From: Bacteroidales bacterium UBA1266 | GTDB taxonomy: Bacteria > Bacteroidota > Bacteroidia > Bacteroidales > WCHB1-69 | Direction: 5' to 3' | NCBI GenBank assembly: GCA_002308135.1 | Contig: DBVK01000027.1 | Coordinates: 10,524-16,580 of the forward strand | DNA length: 6,057 bases | Shown here: in pieces, positions 1 through 5,223 of the stretch | Numbering within the stretch: position 1 is the stretch's first letter | How the letters are laid out: each line of letters opens with the position of its first letter | Program-made: the position numbers and the translations under genes | The notes under the pieces: model-generated | Database searches by the model: none | The model's input: only the letters and a program-made list of their open reading frames with translations | What the model was told of the DNA's origin: nothing

Positions 1-1824
1 GTAGAAAATGGTGATCGCTTCAATGAGCTTCTCCTCTTTCAGTATGGATTCCAAACTGTCGCAGACGGCGGCGGTCTGGGACAGGGAACTGCCTTCCGGC
101 AACCTGACTTCCAGAGCGAAACTGTCGCGTTCGGCCAGGGGCATCATTTGTATGTTGGTGTGGAAAAGGAACAGGTATACAGATAGCAGTATGCTGCCCA
201 CGCCTATGCCAAGGGTGGCAAAAGGGTGGCGGAAGCACTTCTCCAGCAGCCATTCATAGCTTCCCTGCAGCTGTTTGAAGAATTTGTTCTGTAGTTTTGT
301 GATTTTGCCGGGATGCGCATCCTCGGCATTTTGCGGGATGTATTTGGATGCCCAGTAGGGGGTCAGCAGCACGGCGACCAGCAGGGAAAGCAGCAGGGCG
401 AAAGTGAAAGGCCAGGGGAAATGCTGTACGAATTCGCCTATAGGCCCCGTCATGGTGAACATGAAGGGGAAGAAGGCCAATGCCATAGCCAGCGTGGCTA
501 CGAGCAGCGGCTCAAAATAGGTGTTGGCGCTTTGGATGGCCGCTTCCTTGGGCGGCATGCCGTGAGAAGTGTTGTGGATGTATCCGTCGATGATGACAAT
601 GGCATTGTCCACAATCATGCCCAGCACCACAATCAGTGAGGCCAGGGTAACGGTGTTTATCTCCATTTTCAGGGCAAACATGAGCGCCCAGGTCATGGTG
701 ATGGTGATAGGAATGCTGGACGCGGTGATCAAGGCCGAGCGTATGGGGAAAAACATCAGCATGACGAAAATCACCACCAAAATGGCGACAACAAGGTCGC
801 GCAAAAAAGTGTACACGGATTTCCCAACCACTTTCGGCAGGTCGGTGATACGGTACAGCTGCACGTCCTCCGGCAGTGTCTGCTGGAATGCCGCCAATTG
901 TTCCTCTATGCGTTTGCCGAAGGTGACAATGTTGTTTCCTGCTTGCATTTCCACGGAAAGCACCAGGGCATTTTCCCCGTCTTTGCGGATATAGGAGGAC
1001 GCCTGCTCGTACTCCCGCTGTATGCGGGCCACTTCTTTCAGGCGGATAGTGTGCCCCAAAGGGTCGGAATAGATGATTTGCTCTCCGATTTCCTTTTCAT
1101 TGGAAAGCGGGCTTTGGATGTGAATGGGGATGGTTTCGTTTCCATTGTCCACCTTGCCTCCCGCAGGGAGCAGCCCTTGGGTGAACAGCTCCGCCATGAG
1201 CGTCTTGTTGCTGATGCCGTAGGTGGCCAGTTTCTCCTGGTCGATGTATACGTTGATGACTTCCTTTAGCTCCCCGTACACTTTGATGTTCCCTATGGCC
1301 TTGACCGTGCGCAGCCGGTCGCAAAGGTCGTCCATGTAATAATGCAGCTCTTTGTATGTCTTGTCTTTGGATTGGATGGTGATGAGCAGGGAGGAGGTGT
1401 TTCCGAAGTCATCATTGACCACAAGGGCGATGACACCGGAAGGCAGTTTGGCTTTGAAGTCCTTCAGCCCGTGACGGATTTTTGACCAGGCCTCGGTTTT
1501 GTTCCTTACATTTTTCTCCAGCGAAACAAAAATATAGACAATGCCGTTCTGGGAATAGGAATAGGTTTTCTCTTTGCTCACTTCGGGATAGGTGTACAGG
1601 AAATGCTCCAAAGGTCTGGTAACCTGGTCTTCCATCTCTTCCGGCGTGGCTCCGGGGTAAGCTGCCGCCACAATGCCTTCCCGTATGGTGAATTCAGGGA
1701 ATTCCTGCTTGTTCATGCCAATCAGCCCGTAGATGCCGAAGGCGATCAGCAATAAAAGGCCCATATACACAATGCGATGGGAGCGCATTATGGATTCTAC
1801 AATCCCTAATTTCTTCTTGTTCAT
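1..1824 (-). CDS. RND-family efflux permease (AcrB-like), N-terminal 608 residues, cut by the window edge
   Basis: Inner-membrane proton-driven pump subunit of a tripartite efflux system. The frame is open from an ATG at 1824 to position 1, giving 608 residues. RND permeases are usually about 1,000-1,050 residues, so the C-terminal 40% is missing. The visible part follows the family plan: a first membrane helix (about residues 17-37), a large periplasmic porter loop (about 38-338), a block of membrane helices (about 341-360, 364-387, 391-413, 439-458, 472-490), a cytoplasmic linker, another helix (535-554) and the start of the second porter loop. Residue D406 in the fourth helix (G-M-I-V-D-N-A-I-V) aligns with AcrB D407 of the proton relay; the AcrB D408 position is N407 here. 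The gene starts 11 bp after the membrane fusion protein gene, so the two are surely co-transcribed. Substrate cannot be read from the sequence. It may be a multidrug (HAE-type) pump; the heavy-metal subfamily is less likely because its typical TM4 signature is absent. Confidence 0.95.
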   Translation of the reverse strand, partial: MNKKKLGIVESIMRSHRIVYMGLLLLIAFGIYGLIGMNKQEFPEFTIREGIVAAAYPGATPEEMEDQVTRPLEHFLYTYPEVSKEKTYSYSQNGIVYIFVSLEKNVRNKTEAWSKIRHGLKDFKAKLPSGVIALVVNDDFGNTSSLLITIQSKDKTYKELHYYMDDLCDRLRTVKAIGNIKVYGELKEVINVYIDQEKLATYGISNKTLMAELFTQGLLPAGGKVDNGNETIPIHIQSPLSNEKEIGEQIIYSDPLGHTIRLKEVARIQREYEQASSYIRKDGENALVLSVEMQAGNNIVTFGKRIEEQLAAFQQTLPEDVQLYRITDLPKVVGKSVYTFLRDLVVAILVVIFVMLMFFPIRSALITASSIPITITMTWALMFALKMEINTVTLASLIVVLGMIVDNAIVIIDGYIHNTSHGMPPKEAAIQSANTYFEPLLVATLAMALAFFPFMFTMTGPIGEFVQHFPWPFTFALLLSLLVAVLLTPYWASKYIPQNAEDAHPGKITKLQNKFFKQLQGSYEWLLEKCFRHPFATLGIGVGSILLSVYLFLFHTNIQMMPLAERDSFALEVRLPEGSSLSQTAAVCDSLESILKEEKLIEAITIFY

Positions 1825-1835
1825 GGCTTTTGTCT

Positions 1836-2861
1836 TTAAAGGATATGCAGTTTGGTGTGTTCGCAGATTTTCCGGCTGCCTTCTGTGATGACCAGGTCCC
1901 CTTGGTGCAGCCCGCTGATGATTCGCACGCCGGTTTCCGTAAACCCGTCGGTCTTCACATACACTTTCTGCGCTTTGCCGTTTACGCAGATCCATACGAA
2001 GGACTGTCCGTTGTTGCTGATTTGTATGGCATTCAGGGGGATTTCAAGGGCTTGTGCCCCGTTTCCGGCACAGCGGATACTGACCCGGCCCACCATGCCC
2101 GGAAGCAGCCTGCGGTCCGGTTTTTGTATGCGCAGGCAAACGGGGTAAGCATGGGACAGCGGGTCGGCCACCACACCGATTTCACTGACGCTTCCCTCAA
2201 ACACCGTGTCCAGTGCATTGATGCGTATGTCCGCTTTCTGGCCTATGGAGATGGCGGCGATTTCATTCTCAGGGACGTTTGCTTTTATGGTAATAGTTGT
2301 CATATCAAGTAGTTGCATTACCGTCTGAAAGGGCATGACATTCATGCCCGCTTCTGCGCTAAGATGGCCTATGGTTCCGTTTTGTGGAGCATACAAACTG
2401 CAGTTCTCCAGGCTCTTTTTGCAGATGTCCGCAACGGAGCGGGCTTGGTTCAGCTGGGTCTGTATCTCCACCCATTTGACCTCCGGGAGGCTTCCTTTCT
2501 TGTAAATGCTTTCGGCGCGGCGGAATCCGTCCTCCGCTTGTTCCAAGGTGACTTTTGCAGCATTATAGGCGTTTTGGGCGTTGCGGTTGTCCAGTTCAGC
2601 CAGCAGCTCCCCTTTGTGCACCCTTTGGCCTTCCCTGACGCAGAGGCGCTGTATGCAGCCTCCGGACTCGAAACTGAGTGCGACCGACTTGTCCGCTTCA
2701 ACCAGTCCCACATAACTGCGGACAGCTCCGGCGGAGTCTGTCTTCACTTCCCATACTTTTACCGGCACACTTACGGCCTGATCGCTTTTTCTGATTTCCT
2801 TACAGGCGTTAAGCAGGAAAAAGCAAGATGCTAACATGCAAATAACTAATCTCTTATACAT
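1836..2861 (-). CDS. RND efflux periplasmic adaptor (membrane fusion protein, HlyD/AcrA-like), lipoprotein
   Basis: Periplasmic adaptor that joins the RND permease to an outer-membrane channel; 341 residues, a normal family length. The N-terminus is a lipoprotein signal with a lipobox ending L-N-A-C, so C20 is the predicted lipidated cysteine. The AcrA-type order follows: first half of a lipoyl domain (about 63-92, with the V-x-x-G-Q-x-V-x-K-G-x-L-L turn), a short helical hairpin (about 94-152), second lipoyl half (about 153-185, with A-P-x-N-G-T-I-G), a beta-barrel domain (about 188-262) and a membrane-proximal domain (about 270-335). The short hairpin implies a shorter reach than E. coli AcrA. 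It lies directly upstream of the permease gene in the same operon. Eight cysteines beyond the lipidated one (69, 74, 147, 154, 242, 264, 292, 333) are unusual for a mature adaptor. No TolC-like gene is present in the window; it may lie left of position 1 or elsewhere. Confidence 0.94.
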   Translation of the reverse strand: MYKRLVICMLASCFFLLNACKEIRKSDQAVSVPVKVWEVKTDSAGAVRSYVGLVEADKSVALSFESGGCIQRLCVREGQRVHKGELLAELDNRNAQNAYNAAKVTLEQAEDGFRRAESIYKKGSLPEVKWVEIQTQLNQARSVADICKKSLENCSLYAPQNGTIGHLSAEAGMNVMPFQTVMQLLDMTTITIKANVPENEIAAISIGQKADIRINALDTVFEGSVSEIGVVADPLSHAYPVCLRIQKPDRRLLPGMVGRVSIRCAGNGAQALEIPLNAIQISNNGQSFVWICVNGKAQKVYVKTDGFTETGVRIISGLHQGDLVITEGSRKICEHTKLHIL

Positions 2862-2990
2862 AACATTACCAATTTTCGGTTCCTAATGTCAGTTTTCCCG
2901 ATGTGTCATACAACGGGCGAAAGTGGATTGCAAATAACATTCCAAAATAGAAAAATCCGGAGTTTTTTCTAAAAAAAAACAACAGAAGGC
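2862..2990. promoter_or_regulatory. 129 bp gap likely holding the promoter of the efflux operon
   Basis: This gap separates the end of the RseC-like gene from the start of the adaptor gene, both on the minus strand. It is AT-rich, in contrast to its neighbours, and is the natural place for the pump operon promoter. I do not find a convincing full Bacteroides-type match (TTTG, 19-21 bp, TAnnTTTG) on the minus strand, so the promoter call rests on position and composition. The start-proximal end contains a short inverted repeat, listed separately. Read-through from the upstream three-gene unit is also possible. Confidence 0.4.
2863..2889. repeat. Short inverted repeat just upstream of the adaptor start
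   Basis: ACATTA (2863-2868) and TAATGT (2884-2889) form perfect 6 bp arms around a 15 bp spacer, and CC/GG inside the spacer could add a little pairing. The inner edge begins 2 bp from the adaptor ATG. It could be an operator half-site pair or an mRNA hairpin affecting initiation, but arms this short arise by chance in AT-rich DNA. Confidence 0.25.
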
Positions 2991-3419
2991 TTAAGGCGCG
3001 GTTTTTTCCACGCTCACAGAGAATTTCCGGTCAATGCGATGACGGAAAAGATACAATAAACTATAATATAGAAGAATGCTTCCTAAAGCGGACAACGCGA
3101 TAACGCCTTCCGCCACAGTGCAGGCATACAGTGTGATGACCACTGCCATCAGCAGCAGTATGGGCAGTACATAAGCGTAAAACACGGCTTTCATGCCGGC
3201 CTGTGTGCGCATGCGTATGCGGACAGTCTCCCCGATTTCAAAAACGGGGGCGTCGCTGCCTAACGGGACCTCCATCAGACGGTCTTTGCCTCCTATGGCC
3301 GTACAGCTGTTTTTAATGCTGCAGTGTGCGCAGGCTTCCGCTACACGTATGCTGACTTTCAGGATATTCCCTTCTTGTCCCGTCACGGTGCCGGTATGCA
3401 GTATGTCGTTGCTTTCCAT
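2991..3419 (-). CDS. RseC/MucC family (SoxR-reducing-system-like) membrane protein
   Basis: A 142-residue protein with the RseC/MucC layout: a small N-terminal beta-rich region with a cysteine cluster, then two membrane helices (about 79-100 and 103-125) and a short basic tail. The cysteines are C30, C33 and C39 (C-x2-C-x5-C), close to the cysteine-rich motif typical of the family. RseC proteins are known in proteobacteria as modulators of the RseA/sigma-E response and as partners of the Rnf-type SoxR-reducing complex. In Bacteroidota the family usually precedes rnfB, but here an efflux operon follows, so its job is uncertain. Its ATG shares one base with the stop of the thioredoxin gene (TGATG), which suggests translational coupling. 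With a lipoprotein thioredoxin immediately upstream, a role in thiol or iron-sulfur redox at the inner membrane is a reasonable inference. The family call rests on cysteine pattern and topology. Confidence 0.85.
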   Translation of the reverse strand: MESNDILHTGTVTGQEGNILKVSIRVAEACAHCSIKNSCTAIGGKDRLMEVPLGSDAPVFEIGETVRIRMRTQAGMKAVFYAYVLPILLLMAVVITLYACTVAEGVIALSALGSILLYYSLLYLFRHRIDRKFSVSVEKTAP

Positions 3420-3910
3420 CAGCGTATGTTTTCCAGCATGGAAACCATTTCTTCCTCTCCCATGCCGCCGATAGCATTGGAGGGAGTCCCTTCCATAGGG
3501 CAGAACAGGAAGAAGGGAATGGCGGAAATGTTGAAGCGCTCAGCCAGTTCAGGACAGTTGTCCACATTCACCCGGTAAAAATCCACCTGCCCCTGGTATT
3601 GGGCTGCCAGTTTTTCCATGAGGGGCGCCATCGCCTGACAGGGCCTGCACCAATCGGCATAAAAATCAATGACACAAGGCCGTTCCCCTTTGTATTTCCA
3701 ATCCTTGTTTTGACGGAAGTCGCAGATGCGGCTGATGAAATCTTCTGTTTGGATGGATTGTACAAGGTTTTGGTTTTCTATGGCTTCGGTGTTTTCTGCA
3801 CTTTCAATGGCTACGATGTCTTCCGCCTTATCTGTGATTTTTTTGGCGTCACACGCGGTGGTAAGCAGTCCTGCGAAGCAGCAGGCAAGAACGGACAGCA
3901 GGTGTTTCAT
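3419..3910 (-). CDS. Lipoprotein thioredoxin, periplasmic (WCRPC active site)
   Basis: Thiol-disulfide oxidoreductase of the thioredoxin fold, exported and lipid-anchored; 163 residues. The N-terminus is a lipoprotein signal with lipobox L-T-T-A-C, predicting lipidation at C20. A low-complexity acidic linker (about 21-55) leads to the thioredoxin domain (about 56-163). That domain has the active site W87-C88-R89-P90-C91 after the usual F-Y-A-D strand, a V-N-V-D strand (114-117) and the cis-proline P132 in S-A-I-P. The WCxPC form is closer to classical thioredoxins than to DsbA (CPHC), so a reducing role is more likely; Bacteroides species are known to carry exported thioredoxins of this kind (for example TrxP). 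Its start is 11 bp after the DUF4294 stop, and its stop overlaps the RseC-like start by one base. Its electron donor is not evident here. Additional cysteines (63, 79, 119, 137) are present. Confidence 0.92.
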   Translation of the reverse strand: MKHLLSVLACCFAGLLTTACDAKKITDKAEDIVAIESAENTEAIENQNLVQSIQTEDFISRICDFRQNKDWKYKGERPCVIDFYADWCRPCQAMAPLMEKLAAQYQGQVDFYRVNVDNCPELAERFNISAIPFFLFCPMEGTPSNAIGGMGEEEMVSMLENIR

Positions 3911-3921
3911 AGGCAGGATGG

Positions 3922-4521
3922 TTAAATGATTATTTTCCCGTTTTCAATTTGGCGCACAATGTTTTCTATCTCCTTGTCGCGTCCGTCGGGATCGTAGTGG
4001 TCTTTGAGGTTGTAATGCCACAGGCGGGCGATGGACTGGTAGAAAAACGCGGTCATTTTGCCGCGCAGCTCGTCCACGATGCGGTAGGTGGTTTTCCCGG
4101 TTTCCCTGTCCACCAGTTTCAACAGCACCAGCCCCTGGGAAAACGTCAGGCTTTCCACCATGGGCGTATATTCCTTGACGAATGCTTTCTCCGCCTGTTT
4201 CATGGCTTTTTTCCGATTGGCGTTATCCGGTATGGCGGCCAGCAAGTTGTCATACTCCACCAATTTGTCAGCGGCCATACGGGCGTAGGGATATACCTTT
4301 ATCACGTTGTTTATCAGTTTGGTGCGTCTTTTGATTTCCCTGGCTGAAAGTTTCCCCTTGAATCCGATGACATTCAATCCTTTCAGCTTGAAACAGGGGA
4401 TGGTGTCCCTGCCTTCCACCACGGCCTCACAGACAATGTGTCCGCTTTGCGCCCGCAGGCGTATGGGCTGCAGCAAAAGGGGAATCAGGATCAGACAAAG
4501 GCAAAATGTCGTTTTTTTCAT
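3922..4521 (-). CDS. DUF4294 family secreted protein of unknown function
   Basis: I recognise the DUF4294 family, found almost only in Bacteroidota and without a known function. From the ATG at 4521 the protein has 199 residues. A signal peptide with a basic start and a long leucine-rich core ends near L-R-A-Q-S, so the mature protein is periplasmic or outer-membrane associated. Family landmarks are visible: R-R-T-K-L-I-N-N-V-x-K-V-Y-P-Y-A, a central helical K/E-rich stretch, F-S-Q-G-L-V-L-L-K-L-x-D-R-E-T-G, and near the C-terminus F-F-Y-Q-S-I-A-R-L-W-x-Y-N-L-K followed by Y-D-P-x-G-x-D. An in-frame ATG five codons upstream (4536) is possible, but it sits in a GCGCATGCGC palindrome and puts an extra R-L-R-L before the signal peptide, so 4521 is preferred. 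It is the first gene of the unit with the thioredoxin and RseC-like genes. Confidence 0.87.
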   Translation of the reverse strand: MKKTTFCLCLILIPLLLQPIRLRAQSGHIVCEAVVEGRDTIPCFKLKGLNVIGFKGKLSAREIKRRTKLINNVIKVYPYARMAADKLVEYDNLLAAIPDNANRKKAMKQAEKAFVKEYTPMVESLTFSQGLVLLKLVDRETGKTTYRIVDELRGKMTAFFYQSIARLWHYNLKDHYDPDGRDKEIENIVRQIENGKIII

Positions 4522-4570
4522 AAGGCGTAAGCGCATGCGCGTCTTTTTGGTTGTTAACGCCTGCTTGTTG

Positions 4571-4578
4571 CAAATATT
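4571..4578 (-). promoter_or_regulatory. Possible -7 element for the DUF4294-thioredoxin-RseC unit
   Basis: On the minus strand this reads AATATTTG, one mismatch from the Bacteroidota -7 consensus TAnnTTTG. It lies about 50 bp upstream of the preferred DUF4294 start, a sensible leader length. I see no clear -33 TTTG partner at the right distance, so this is a weak candidate placed mainly by position. Confidence 0.3.
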
Positions 4579-4590
4579 GTGCAGAAACAG

Positions 4591-4607
4591 TTTTTTTCCG
4601 AAAAAAA
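4591..4607. repeat. A/T-tract inverted repeat in the divergent promoter region
   Basis: TTTTTTTC and GAAAAAAA are perfect 8 bp arms around a single C, placed between the two divergent transcription units. The two phased homopolymer tracts could bend DNA or act as an UP-like element or operator. As an RNA hairpin it is implausible because the loop is one base. Confidence 0.35.
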
Positions 4608-4648
4608 TGCGGATGGATGGAAATCGCCCGGGATATGTTTTTTTTGTT

Positions 4649-4656
4649 TACTTTTG
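4649..4656 (+). promoter_or_regulatory. Bacteroides-type -7 promoter element for the DUF1599-DoxX operon
   Basis: TACTTTTG is an exact match to the Bacteroidota primary sigma -7 consensus TAnnTTTG. It ends 21 bp before the DUF1599 ATG at 4678, so transcription would start roughly 10-15 nt before the gene and give a very short leader. A good TTTG at the -33 position (about 4625) is not present; the nearest TTTG (4643-4646) is too close. This position also argues against the longer upstream start for DUF1599. Confidence 0.6.
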
Positions 4657-4677
4657 CAATTCCAACACAAAACGATT

Positions 4678-5223
4678 ATGCAGCACACACTCGAAGCATT
4701 TGACGCGGTAATAGCCGTATGTAGGGATTTGTTTGTGAAGAAAATGGACGATTACGGACTGTCTTGGCGCGTATTGCGTCCGACTTCCATCACCGACCAG
4801 ATTTACATCAAGGCCCAGCGGATCAGGAGTATTGAGGAAAAGGGCCGGCAACAGGTCGCGGATGATATCACGACCGAATATATCGGCATTGTCAATTATG
4901 CCGTCATGGCGCAGATCCAGCTTGCGGAAGGCAGCGTTCTGGACCATGACACCCTGGCTCCGGCCGATGTGCGCGAACTGTATGAGAAATATGTGGAGAA
5001 CGCCAAGGACCTGCTGAAAAACAAAAACCACGATTACGACGAGGCCTGGCGCAATATGCGTGTTTCCTCTTTTGTGGACATTATTCTGATGAAACTGATG
5101 CGTGTCAAACAAATAGAGGATCATCACGGCAGCACTTCCGTATCGGAGGGCTTGGATGCCAATTATTACGATATTTTCAATTATGCGGTATTCGCTTTGA
5201 TCAAATTAACCCAAAAGCAATGA
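4678..5223 (+). CDS. DUF1599 family protein, two tandem domain copies, unknown function
   Basis: A soluble, mostly helical 181-residue protein of the DUF1599 family, which I recall has also been labelled a nucleotide-modification-associated domain; its biochemical role is not established. The protein is two copies of one unit. Copy 1 (about 15-82) and copy 2 (about 109-177) share K22/K116, D25-Y26/D119-Y120, W30-R31/W124-R125, R34/R128, D40/D134, K45/K139, R48/R142, I52-E53/I146-E147, Y68/Y163 and N73-Y74-A75-V76/N168-Y169-A170-V171. The linker holds an acidic, proline-containing stretch. No signal peptide or membrane helix is seen, so it should be cytoplasmic. The start at 4678 is preferred to an in-frame ATG at 4579, because the longer form would overlap the promoter element and add a cysteine/phenylalanine-rich tail with no match to the domain. 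Its stop overlaps the next gene (ATGATGA). A role in nucleotide metabolism is possible but is inference. Confidence 0.88.
   Translation: MQHTLEAFDAVIAVCRDLFVKKMDDYGLSWRVLRPTSITDQIYIKAQRIRSIEEKGRQQVADDITTEYIGIVNYAVMAQIQLAEGSVLDHDTLAPADVRELYEKYVENAKDLLKNKNHDYDEAWRNMRVSSFVDIILMKLMRVKQIEDHHGSTSVSEGLDANYYDIFNYAVFALIKLTQKQ

Noticed and set aside
8..1324. Several open frames on both strands inside the RND permease gene
   Set aside because: The minus-strand frame 1-1824 is uninterrupted and matches RND permeases throughout; the others are shadows.
1830..2834. Two abutting plus-strand open frames of 160 and 173 codons opposite the adaptor gene
   Set aside because: They are antisense to a clear lipoprotein adaptor with all expected domains, and their translations show no recognisable motifs.
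2963..2979. Possible terminator after the RseC-like gene: a nine-T run on the minus strand 12-20 nt past the stop, with a GTTTTTT/AAAAAAC stem
   Set aside because: The stem is almost all A/T and no GC-rich hairpin precedes the T run, so intrinsic termination is not supported.
4531..4540. Perfect 10 bp palindrome GCGCATGCGC near the DUF4294 start
   Set aside because: It does not extend further and lies just upstream of the start; a single short palindrome is weak evidence for an operator.
4579..4677. N-terminal extension of the DUF1599 reading frame by 33 codons
   Set aside because: It covers the best promoter -7 element and encodes a Cys/Phe-rich stretch with no similarity to the domain repeat; the internal ATG at 4678 gives the expected 181-residue protein.
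4648..5127. 159-codon minus-strand open frame opposite DUF1599
   Set aside because: It is antisense to the internally repeated DUF1599 gene and covers its promoter; it has no domain features.
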